IMG/VR virus record: IMGVR_UViG_3300044638_006750
Location: 62,001 to 126,000 of that record
Direction: 5' to 3' (one strand)
DNA length: 64,000 nt
DNA from: a virus
Part shown: one piece after another, positions 39,861 to 48,196 of the stretch
Layout of the letters: each line of letters begins with the position of its first letter
Position numbering within the stretch: position 1 is the stretch's first letter
Made by a program: the position numbers and the translations under genes
Notes under the pieces: generated by a model
The model's database searches: none
Told to the model about the DNA's origin: nothing
What the model saw: the letters and a program-made list of their open reading frames with translations, nothing else

Positions 39861-41924
39861 ATGATATACAATATAAATACTACACAATATAATCTATGTC
39901 ACACAATAACAGTTACAACTGTGGATATAGATGTTACAGATCTCAGCGTCGGCAGCTATTTGTATAAAACCACAAAATTGCCATGGCTATGGACAGAATT
40001 AAAAGCTATTAGTGGAAGTTTTTCAACCGCTAAAAGCTTTTATTTAAACGAGTCTAATAATACGACTATTACCTTACAAGTTAAAGAAGACTTAACAAAT
40101 GGATATGCATTAATTATAGAAATTAATTCAACGTGTCCTACACAAACTCCTACTCCATCTATTACATCATCCAATACTCCTACACCCACCAATAGTCCAA
40201 CTCCGACGAATACTCGCACTCCTACACAAACTCCGACAGTTACTCCAAGTTCTCCTCTTAATAGGTATTTATACTATATTTCTTCTAATCTGGAAGATGT
40301 TTGCTATAACAGATCCTCATCTATAGTAAATCCTATAAGTTTATATGATAGAAACACAATTTTAGAAGTTGGGTCTTTTATCTATAAAAATGCTTCTGCT
40401 TCTAGTAGATGGTTATTTACTGAGCTTCTATCAAGACTCGGAGTATCTGTTTCAAAACTATATCTTATTCAGAGTTCTACGGGTTTGGTTTATAGTATTG
40501 TGTCCGGCACTGGAGGCTTTGCTGTTGTTGATTCCGATAATATACAGTGTCCATCTATGCAGATGTCAGATGAGACATATTTATTATGTCATACAAACTC
40601 ATACGTTAATATACAGATAAGCACAAAAAGCCTGACTATTGGTAATTATATTTACAAAAATAATGGCATAGACTATTGGACATGGACAGAGCTTGTAGCT
40701 CTTGACCCCTCTTTTTCTGGAGCTATTAAATTATTTCTAAAAAGAAATACATATATTATTCGTATAGAACAAGATATTGCTACAGATTATGCTGTCATTA
40801 CCAATACGACTACCATTTGCCCTACTCAAACGCCAACTCCTACAAAAACTAGTACTCCTACTATAAGTTTGAGTCCTAGTCCAACAATAACTCCGTCAGT
40901 TAGCAATACTCCGACTCCTAGTATTACTCTAACCAGAACGCCAACAAACACCCCTACTCCTTCACATTCTGCAACACCGACACCAACAGCTACGGATCCA
41001 CTGAATGGTGTTTATTATTATTTATCTAATGACCCATATAATTTATGTCATAATAATCCATCTACAATTGTTTTAGTATATGATAATGATGGTATACTAA
41101 ATATTGGAGAAATATTATATGAAACTTCTAATGCTTTAAATATATGGTTATATAGTGAGTTATTATCTAAGCTAGGAATACAATCTGCAAGTAATTTATA
41201 TATAAGAAGACAGGTAGGAACAACAACAACAGTATATACTCTTGAAGAAAATCAAGATGGCGAATCAGAAATTGTAGATATTCAGATTTGTGTTACCACT
41301 ACACCCACTCCTACGAATACTCCAACGGTAACTCCGACTAATACTTCTACAGAGACTCCTACTCCAACTAATACCGCCACTATAACGAACACCGCTACTC
41401 CTAGCGAAACACCTACAAATACTCCGACCCCAACTAATACTCCTACTCCAACAGAAACCCCAACCTGTACGCCTACGACAACCAACACTGAAACACCAAC
41501 GTCTACTCCAAGTCAAACACCAACAAATACAAATACTCCCAGCGAAACGCCGACGAATACTCCGACTCCTACAAATACGATTACAACAACACCAACAACC
41601 ACGGCGACAGCGACAACAACGATTACGCCTTCTCCAACGGCTGTTTATATTTACAAAGCTATTAATATGAAGATTAATCGTGTTATTATTGGACATCAGT
41701 ATCGAGTTGAATTATCTACAGATGATATTGGTTTGGGTAAAGTAGAACCTTCCACGATTACGTTTACAGGAACGTCTGATCCTCAAAATATAGCTTTTAA
41801 AATAGGTTTTTCAGCAGCCTTAGCCACGATTATTCTTAATGCCAAAGTAACAGATCTGGATACTGGCCTAATAGAATACAATACTGTGTTCATTAAGTGT
41901 AATGAAATACAGGATTGTTATTAA
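39861..41924 (+). CDS. adhesin-like protein with four YYxS-type domains and an Ig-like end (687 aa)
   Basis: Four copies of a roughly 90-residue domain: 1-92, 133-229, 230-320 and 381-478. Shared pattern: a strand often ending YYxS, C.......V, an SVG..LYK strand, W.WTEL/W.FTEL, a K.LYL strand, then GYA.I and a final Cys. TPT linkers lie at 93-132, 321-380 and 479-593. The C-terminal 94 residues (IIGHQYRVELS, VEPSTITF, VFIKCN) are a Cys-framed Ig-like domain. A fifth YYxS copy ends the preceding gene. I do not know a named family for this domain; it is small, probably all-beta, and likely a binding or stalk module. The start follows TAGTAGAATAAATA with no strong Shine-Dalgarno site. Confidence 0.85.
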   Translation: MIYNINTTQYNLCHTITVTTVDIDVTDLSVGSYLYKTTKLPWLWTELKAISGSFSTAKSFYLNESNNTTITLQVKEDLTNGYALIIEINSTCPTQTPTPSITSSNTPTPTNSPTPTNTRTPTQTPTVTPSSPLNRYLYYISSNLEDVCYNRSSSIVNPISLYDRNTILEVGSFIYKNASASSRWLFTELLSRLGVSVSKLYLIQSSTGLVYSIVSGTGGFAVVDSDNIQCPSMQMSDETYLLCHTNSYVNIQISTKSLTIGNYIYKNNGIDYWTWTELVALDPSFSGAIKLFLKRNTYIIRIEQDIATDYAVITNTTTICPTQTPTPTKTSTPTISLSPSPTITPSVSNTPTPSITLTRTPTNTPTPSHSATPTPTATDPLNGVYYYLSNDPYNLCHNNPSTIVLVYDNDGILNIGEILYETSNALNIWLYSELLSKLGIQSASNLYIRRQVGTTTTVYTLEENQDGESEIVDIQICVTTTPTPTNTPTVTPTNTSTETPTPTNTATITNTATPSETPTNTPTPTNTPTPTETPTCTPTTTNTETPTSTPSQTPTNTNTPSETPTNTPTPTNTITTTPTTTATATTTITPSPTAVYIYKAINMKINRVIIGHQYRVELSTDDIGLGKVEPSTITFTGTSDPQNIAFKIGFSAALATIILNAKVTDLDTGLIEYNTVFIKCNEIQDCY
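40137..40257 (+). repeat. Thr-Pro-Asn (TPT) linker tract
   Basis: A 40-codon linker between the first and second YYxS-type domains. Confidence 0.88.
40821..41000 (+). repeat. Thr-Pro-Asn (TPT) linker tract
   Basis: A 60-codon linker before the fourth YYxS-type domain, with SPSPT and SITLT variants. Confidence 0.88.
41295..41639 (+). repeat. Thr-Pro-Asn (TPT) linker tract, 115 codons
   Basis: Contains Glu variants (SETPT, TETPT) not frequent in other linkers and one Cys. It leads into the C-terminal Ig-like domain. Confidence 0.9.
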
Positions 41925-41926
41925 AC

Positions 41927-41932
41927 AGGGGA
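41927..41932 (+). promoter_or_regulatory. ribosome binding site that fixes the start at 41939
   Basis: AGGGGA lies 6 bases before ATG 41939. A TTG at 41915 in the same frame would overlap the upstream gene and has no such site, so the ATG is preferred. Confidence 0.65.
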
Positions 41933-41938
41933 CTAATT

Positions 41939-42163
41939 ATGGCCATTCAAAACATAGGATTAAACGACATAGTAGACAGGATTATACTCAGTAGTGCTAA
42001 TACCAACGAAACTTCCTCAATAGACAGGAAGAACGGTATTTTTAATACAGCATCCTATTTCCTTTTCTCGATTAATAAACCAGCCTTTGCTATAGAAATT
42101 GCTAATAAAATTGATCCATTAGAATCTAGTCCATCTAGGGACTCACAACCGTTATCCACTTAA
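41939..42163 (+). CDS. small protein of unknown function (74 aa)
   Basis: A short polar protein beginning MAIQNIGLNDIVDRIILSS, with a hydrophobic strand near the middle (YFLFSINKPAFAIEI) and a Ser/Pro-rich C-terminus. There is no signal peptide, Cys or recognisable motif. It starts 14 bases after the previous stop with a good ribosome binding site and stops one base before the next ATG, so it looks like a real coupled gene. It may be an accessory or assembly factor for the large proteins beside it; that is speculation. Confidence 0.65.
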   Translation: MAIQNIGLNDIVDRIILSSANTNETSSIDRKNGIFNTASYFLFSINKPAFAIEIANKIDPLESSPSRDSQPLST

Positions 42164-42164
42164 T

Positions 42165-44885
42165 ATGATAAATAATAATCTTCAAATTTACAGTTGGACA
42201 TATGGGTACTATATCGACAATATCACTAACAAAAAAATATCCATTGGTGATATCGTTAGATATAGAACTCTTAGTCAGGGAAAGATATTATTCAATAACA
42301 ATATAGATATTGTATCTAGACCTAGGGGCGGTGGTCAACCTACTGGTGATGCTGTACAAGATTATAATGGTATATTTAGCGATAATGATTTATTAAATAA
42401 GTCTAGACAATATATTAGCATACCATTTTCAAATCCTGTTCATATTTTATCAATAGAATTTAATGCAGATATTTTTACAGACATAGACGGAGTATCTCAA
42501 GGTTCGTTAAGTAAATTGTCTTCAGAGGATGCTTCGTACATATCTCTAATTTTTTCAGACAATACAACAAAAGATATTGCTATTGATCTTTGTGAATATA
42601 ATAGTGTCAATACTTTAAAATTTACAGCACCAGAAACACTTTATTATATTAAGGAAATCAGATTTTACGGACCTAAACCAAGAAAACATCAGGCTTTCGG
42701 CTCTACTATACAACCACTAATAGACGTTCCTGCTGATTATACAAGCAATCAAAGTGGTATTAATAGATTGTGGGGTTATCAACCAGATAAGTATTCTTTA
42801 AATCAAACCTCTTTTGTTTTAACTGATCCATCTCTTAATGGTAGAAATAATCTGATTTTTAAAGAAAACATAGCAACCGCATTTCAAACATACGCTCGTA
42901 ATAGAAAATCAACCCTGGATATAAATAAAGACGCTTTGCTTAATATTGCGTCGTCTACTCCATTGTTTATATCTGATTCTGTTCGTACATATGGGTCGTT
43001 ATACGGATATATCGAACTTATTTCACAAGACGTTGTTGATACTACGAATCTATTTTTAAAAAATATAACATTTAATTCACCATCATATTTTTATATCAAT
43101 AGTGAAAATCTAATACCTCCAAAAGACCCTCTGCTAGTTACCGGAGGTCTTTATCTATCGAGTACTGATAACAAAAATTTGAAGCAGAGAGTGGTGCATC
43201 TTTTTGCTCGTAGGTGGGATTCTTATGCCTCATCTATAGAAGACAACTGGATAAATGATGCTATTATACTTATCAAAAATCCTCAACATAGTGAAGTTGT
43301 CTCTACATATTTTAATCTAGACGACTTTGAATTTTTGGACGTATATGAAGCATCGGCTGTTAGTTTAAAGCATCTTAATATAGCAGTAGAAACCGAAGAA
43401 CCAACTCCTACACCAACAGCCACAATCACTAATACTCCAACTCCAACAAATACTCCAACACCAACAACATCTCCATCAGCATCCGCAGAACCTGTTAAAG
43501 CAGGATATGTCTATATTTGGGGAACCAATGGATATAAAGATGATATAATTGTTAATCCTCAAAAAATAGATCAAGATAATAATTTTATGGGTGTTGATCT
43601 ATCATTTACTAATATTTTTACTGGTATTAATCATGCAATAGCAGCAAGACAAGATAGGGTTTTATTCCCGATTAAAGACAACAGAAATTCTCAGTTAGGT
43701 CTACCATTTTCCGACAATATAACACAACTCAATAAACTAAATACGGTTATCAGTACAATTAATAGTCGCTGGAGAAACATATCTCTAGGGGATGACTTCA
43801 CATATCTGCTCAATATCGACTATGAAGTATACAGATGGGGAAATAATAAATACTATCAATTAGACTCAGATTTCGATAAGCTGCCATTACCGACTCAATT
43901 ATTAGTCGATGGCAAGGTTCGCTTTTTAGATATAGCCTGTGGTAAAACTCATGCATTTGTTATTCGAGATGATGGTTCTTTGTATGTTTGCGGAACTGTT
44001 GATGGTAATGTCATCAATCATTTTACTAGGTATACAAATGAAGTGGGCTGGGAGAAGATATTTACTAATGAGACTCATACATTTGGTATTAAACAAAATG
44101 ACACATCTCTATATGTATTAAGAGGTAGACTTAAGGATAACAGAATATCTATAAACTCCCAACCAGAATCTATAGATCCAGACATAGCACAATATAGAAG
44201 CATAGCTGTTGGAGATAGTCATATTTTAGTTGTTAAAAAAGATGGCACATTATGGGTTTTTGGAGATAATAATTACGGTCAACTAGGTACAGGGAATTAT
44301 GATCCTATATTTGACAAATTAACTTCCAGAGATAGTTATCAAAGTTGGTCCAAAGTTGCTGCTGGTAGTAGACATTCTTTGGCAATAAATAGTATTGGGG
44401 TATTATATGGTTGGGGATCTGGAGAAGATTACCAGTTCGGATTTGTACAAACTAATTTTGATAAACCAACATTAATTTGGGGAGGCAATTGGATAGACAT
44501 ATCGGCTAAGGGTAATATGAGCGGTGCTGTTGCTGGAGACTATATTTTCCAGGAACTTACTACTCAAACACCTACCCCAACGCCGACAAACACCGCAACT
44601 CCATCATTAACTCCTAGTGTTAGTGATACTCCTCCACCAACCCCTCCGCCTCCGTCACAATCAGCTACTGTTACTAAAACCCCTACAAATACACCAACGC
44701 CAACTGTTACTACTTCACCGACACCAACACCAACACCCACACAACCCATATTTTTATTTAAGATTATAGATGTATTACCAGTTACTCCACCACCAACTCA
44801 ATCGGCTTCTCCTCCGCCACCGTCTCCGGAACCAACACCTCCGGTCGAAGTATATGATTTTACAAATATAACATTTCCAGTATAG
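42165..44885 (+). CDS. RCC1-propeller structural protein (906 aa)
   Basis: The N-terminal 412 residues form a beta-rich region of unknown family (ISIPFSNPVHILSIEF; later LFARRWDSYASSIEDNW) that may be the virion-attachment part. A short TPT linker (413-443) leads to an RCC1 propeller (444-798) with clear blades: YVYIWGTNGY, FLDIACGKTHAFVIRDDGSLYV, IAVGDSHILVVKKDGTLWVFGDNNYGQLGTG (split across two blades) and VAAGSRHSLAINSIGVLYGWG. A second linker (799-861) ends in a Pro-rich tail (PPPPSPEPTPPVE). It begins one base after the preceding stop, so translation is coupled. RCC1 propellers are protein-binding platforms; on a phage tail they are probably binding or display heads. Confidence 0.86.
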   Translation: MINNNLQIYSWTYGYYIDNITNKKISIGDIVRYRTLSQGKILFNNNIDIVSRPRGGGQPTGDAVQDYNGIFSDNDLLNKSRQYISIPFSNPVHILSIEFNADIFTDIDGVSQGSLSKLSSEDASYISLIFSDNTTKDIAIDLCEYNSVNTLKFTAPETLYYIKEIRFYGPKPRKHQAFGSTIQPLIDVPADYTSNQSGINRLWGYQPDKYSLNQTSFVLTDPSLNGRNNLIFKENIATAFQTYARNRKSTLDINKDALLNIASSTPLFISDSVRTYGSLYGYIELISQDVVDTTNLFLKNITFNSPSYFYINSENLIPPKDPLLVTGGLYLSSTDNKNLKQRVVHLFARRWDSYASSIEDNWINDAIILIKNPQHSEVVSTYFNLDDFEFLDVYEASAVSLKHLNIAVETEEPTPTPTATITNTPTPTNTPTPTTSPSASAEPVKAGYVYIWGTNGYKDDIIVNPQKIDQDNNFMGVDLSFTNIFTGINHAIAARQDRVLFPIKDNRNSQLGLPFSDNITQLNKLNTVISTINSRWRNISLGDDFTYLLNIDYEVYRWGNNKYYQLDSDFDKLPLPTQLLVDGKVRFLDIACGKTHAFVIRDDGSLYVCGTVDGNVINHFTRYTNEVGWEKIFTNETHTFGIKQNDTSLYVLRGRLKDNRISINSQPESIDPDIAQYRSIAVGDSHILVVKKDGTLWVFGDNNYGQLGTGNYDPIFDKLTSRDSYQSWSKVAAGSRHSLAINSIGVLYGWGSGEDYQFGFVQTNFDKPTLIWGGNWIDISAKGNMSGAVAGDYIFQELTTQTPTPTPTNTATPSLTPSVSDTPPPTPPPPSQSATVTKTPTNTPTPTVTTSPTPTPTPTQPIFLFKIIDVLPVTPPPTQSASPPPPSPEPTPPVEVYDFTNITFPV
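43401..43493 (+). repeat. Thr-Pro-Asn (TPT) linker tract
   Basis: A 31-codon linker between the N-terminal region and the RCC1 propeller. Confidence 0.87.
44559..44747 (+). repeat. Thr-Pro (TPT) linker tract
   Basis: A 63-codon linker with a more Pro-rich core (TPPPTPPPPSQ) than the other tracts. Confidence 0.87.
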
Positions 44886-44896
44886 GATAATTAACT

Positions 44897-47800
44897 ATGG
44901 CACTAGTAGACGCAGTAGCAGACAACAGTTTAGTTTATATTATTTCTAATTCTAGACAGAACTTGCATGTACTGAATACTAGAAATCAGATAGACGATAT
45001 CAATCTTGACGGTTTGGCTGAAACAGTAACCATATCAGGAAAACCATATGCGGCTAAAAGAATATACAGTGTGATAGTATATGCTGGAGAAGTTTTGGCT
45101 GGCGGCGACTTTGGTTTAAAAAGATGGAATGTTGGCAGTAGAAAATGGGAAAGATATGCTACATTTACTGGAGGTATAAGTAGTTTAGTAGATAAGGGAT
45201 TATTTCCTAATAGCGTTCTTAGCATGAAGACATACAACGGTAAGTTATATATTTTTGGTAATTTTGTAGATAGTCTTATAGGTAGCACCCCGTCTGCGGT
45301 TACATCCAGATATATTGTGGTATACAACGGATCATTTTTTGAACCTGTCAATGGGGCGAATACACTTCCGATCATAAATCTTTCTGCGTATGGTCTTTTA
45401 AGCAAATCTAGTGTGAATCCTGCTTTAAATGACAATATTTTTTCTTTGTATATTTACAATAATAATATCTACATCTTAGATAAGGGTATTTTTAACGGAA
45501 AGTCCACCCTGCAAGATGTGGTTAAGGCAGATGCTTTAACAGATGTGGCTAATGATGGTACTACTTTGGTTTATTGTTTATTAGATGGTGCTACCACCTT
45601 CTCTACAAGAAAAATTAATGGTCAAATTCTCAATGATTATCAAATAGATAGTACTCTTTATATTACATCGGCGGTTAAAAAATCAGGATCTCAATATCAG
45701 CAAAATTTATTTTCTTCTATTGATTTAAATACATCAGATATAACTAGAGGATATGAAGTATTTTTAGGTACAACGTATGCTTCTGTTACTGGGGATATTT
45801 TTACAAATTATAATGTAGAAGGTAATTCGACAACATCTGCGATCAGCAATAAAGCAACAAGATTCTTAAAACAAAACAATGTTAAATTTAGAAAAATTCA
45901 TAATGGTATTTCTATACAAAATGGAACATATGAACAAACCAAAGCTGCCATTCTTATAGATACTAATAACAATCTATGGGCTCTGAAATCTCAATGGGTA
46001 GAGACGAATTCGAGTGCGGCATACTATGTACCTCTGTCTCAAGAAATTTCGTATCAAGCTTTTGTTCAATATAATTTAGATTATGGTCCACTAACTTTAA
46101 ACGGTAGAATTGTTGATGCTGTAATGGGATTAGATACCGTTGCAGTTTTAACAACTTCTGGAGAAATTTATATTTGGGGTAAAAATAGTTATGGTCAATT
46201 AGGTCCAGATATTCCTTTGGGCTCTATTATAGACTCTCCAGTCAAAGTTGCTGGAAATGGATATAAGAAATTATATGTGTGCGACAATACATATTATGCT
46301 ATCAAAGATGATAATACATTATACGCCTGGGGCCAAAGCACTACTGACTTAGGCGGTCAGTTAATTCCAGGAGTTGTCGGTAATGCTTTATTGCCTACTC
46401 AGATTGAAATAGCTATAGGGACTAATGATACTCCGATTAATAGAACTGGTAGTAGTGTTGTATCCGACCAGATGGGCTCATTCTGGAAAAGTATTAGTTT
46501 ATCTCCTGTTGGAATCTATGGAATAGATATCACTGGACTACTATATTATTGGGGTGGCCCAGAGGGAACATCTGCTTATCCTATTACTAGAACGGTATCG
46601 GGCAACTCAGAAAAACACACAGGCTTGTTCGATATAGAAAATATCAAACCTATTCCAGCTCCATCTGCTCCCGGTAATCCAGTATTGTTGGGTTGTCCAG
46701 CTTTTGTTAATGATGAAACTCCAATCATCGGAGATCCTGGTCAATATATTGATATTAGTCATGATAGTTGTTGGTATAATCATAATTATGTATTCAATTT
46801 CTCTATTCAGTCTAATACTACTGGTGTTCCTAGTACAGTATTCAGCTTGACTCAAAAATCTATTAATGCTGATTTAATTCATGTTAGTAGTTTTGTAACA
46901 TATACATACGTATTAAATGATAAAACTTATACAACATATTGGCACAAAAATTTGCTTAATGATGAAACTGGAGATAATTCTGTAGGCAAGATCAACACAT
47001 CTGCGTGGGTAAAAACAGCCAATGTATCCAGTTATATTATAAGTTTGCCTATTCCGCAGGCAAAAACCCTAGCAACCGGAAATATATATGAATTAAATTT
47101 AAATACTAATAATCATAAACAATTATTAATCAAGTTTCGTTTCAATAACAAACCATATTGGACTATCAATAGTCTCAGTGGAATAAGCACATTAGGATCA
47201 GTAAATACATTATCGGGTTTAGGACTAACTAATATTAGATTGTGTGCTATAGACGCTGCGTCTGCTCTGAGAATAGACACGGGCAGTCCTGTTAGATATG
47301 ACTATTTGACTAGAAATAAAAAATGGGATAGTACAAATGAATACTATGCTATAGATGATGATGGCGAATTGTATGGACTGCCATATTCTGGTTATCCTGG
47401 GGTATCAAATAAATATCCTTTTGTATTACCATATAAATATTATATCACTAAAGATAATAGTTTTACTGGGTCTACGTCTTTGTTTGATATTAATAATTCT
47501 TATATTTCTGACATACTAATAGATAATAATAGGCTTATTATTGCTGGATCTATTCCAAATGGTAACAGTTTTTATTCATATAAAAGTTTGGCTATTTATG
47601 ATTTAGAACAAAGTTCAGTAGTTAATTTAACCATAGATACTACATCTGCTATTAATACTGTTATCAATAAAATATTACCGCAGTCTGATTGGGTTCAACC
47701 ACCACCTCCTCCAACGCCCACTCCGACCCCTACTCAAACGCCAACAACTAGTTTAACACCATCTAATACTCCTACTATTAGTTTAAGTCCCACTAATACA

Positions 47801-48166
47801 GCAAGTCCCACTAATACTAGGACGCCGACTCCTACTATTAGTGAAACGCCGACATTAACTCCTACAATAAGTCAAACCCCAACAACAACCACTACTACAA
47901 CTCCAACAGGAACCCCACAACCTACTCCAACAAGAACTCCTACTAGAACGGTTTCTGCTACTCCTACTAATACTAGAACGCCTACCCCGACACCTACACA
48001 TACTCAGACTCAAACTCCGAGTAACAGTCCTACTCCAAGAAATTCTTGGGATATTGACGGACAGCAAATTGTCTTTACGGATGCAGAAAGAAATTCTGTG
48101 GATCTTAGTTGCAAGTGTATAGCAGAAGAGACCCTTGCCAGAGAGGGTAGGTCTGATGGTGTATAA
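44897..48166 (+). CDS. mosaic propeller protein, kelch-like and RCC1-like (1089 aa)
   Basis: Residues 1 to about 400 have kelch-like or galactose-oxidase-like blades (VIVYAGEVLAGGDFGLKRW, SMKTYNGKLYIFGNF, SLYIYNNNIYIL). Residues about 407-590 are RCC1-like (VAVLTTSGEIYIWGKNSYG, YAIKDDNTLYAWGQ, GLLYYWGG). From about 597 comes a different beta domain (LLGCPAF, then a Cys-Trp-Tyr-rich section). A further blade-like part returns at about 770-930 (YYAIDDDGELYGL; ILIDNNRLIIAGS, which resembles the N-terminal blades). A TPT linker (935-1047) and a short Cys-containing tail (SCKCIAEE) finish it. The return of kelch-like blades after the RCC1 part suggests another domain-in-domain insertion. The start follows TAGGAT. 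Confidence 0.82.
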   Translation: MALVDAVADNSLVYIISNSRQNLHVLNTRNQIDDINLDGLAETVTISGKPYAAKRIYSVIVYAGEVLAGGDFGLKRWNVGSRKWERYATFTGGISSLVDKGLFPNSVLSMKTYNGKLYIFGNFVDSLIGSTPSAVTSRYIVVYNGSFFEPVNGANTLPIINLSAYGLLSKSSVNPALNDNIFSLYIYNNNIYILDKGIFNGKSTLQDVVKADALTDVANDGTTLVYCLLDGATTFSTRKINGQILNDYQIDSTLYITSAVKKSGSQYQQNLFSSIDLNTSDITRGYEVFLGTTYASVTGDIFTNYNVEGNSTTSAISNKATRFLKQNNVKFRKIHNGISIQNGTYEQTKAAILIDTNNNLWALKSQWVETNSSAAYYVPLSQEISYQAFVQYNLDYGPLTLNGRIVDAVMGLDTVAVLTTSGEIYIWGKNSYGQLGPDIPLGSIIDSPVKVAGNGYKKLYVCDNTYYAIKDDNTLYAWGQSTTDLGGQLIPGVVGNALLPTQIEIAIGTNDTPINRTGSSVVSDQMGSFWKSISLSPVGIYGIDITGLLYYWGGPEGTSAYPITRTVSGNSEKHTGLFDIENIKPIPAPSAPGNPVLLGCPAFVNDETPIIGDPGQYIDISHDSCWYNHNYVFNFSIQSNTTGVPSTVFSLTQKSINADLIHVSSFVTYTYVLNDKTYTTYWHKNLLNDETGDNSVGKINTSAWVKTANVSSYIISLPIPQAKTLATGNIYELNLNTNNHKQLLIKFRFNNKPYWTINSLSGISTLGSVNTLSGLGLTNIRLCAIDAASALRIDTGSPVRYDYLTRNKKWDSTNEYYAIDDDGELYGLPYSGYPGVSNKYPFVLPYKYYITKDNSFTGSTSLFDINNSYISDILIDNNRLIIAGSIPNGNSFYSYKSLAIYDLEQSSVVNLTIDTTSAINTVINKILPQSDWVQPPPPPTPTPTPTQTPTTSLTPSNTPTISLSPTNTASPTNTRTPTPTISETPTLTPTISQTPTTTTTTTPTGTPQPTPTRTPTRTVSATPTNTRTPTPTPTHTQTQTPSNSPTPRNSWDIDGQQIVFTDAERNSVDLSCKCIAEETLAREGRSDGV
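47699..48037 (+). repeat. Thr-Pro-Asn (TPT) linker tract, 113 codons
   Basis: Starts with a run of five Pro and includes TISLSPT, TISETPT and TRTPT variants. It ends before a 42-residue tail. Confidence 0.9.
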
Positions 48167-48196
48167 CAGTATATTGACATTATAAGGAATATAAAT
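48167..48196. promoter_or_regulatory. 30-base gap with an AGTATATTGA element and a ribosome binding site
   Basis: ACAGTATATTGA (48166-48177) is a two-base variant of the element at 18917 and 26269. ATAAGGAAT then serves as the ribosome binding site before ATG 48197. A TTGACA at 48174 has no partner -10 box at normal spacing. Confidence 0.3.
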
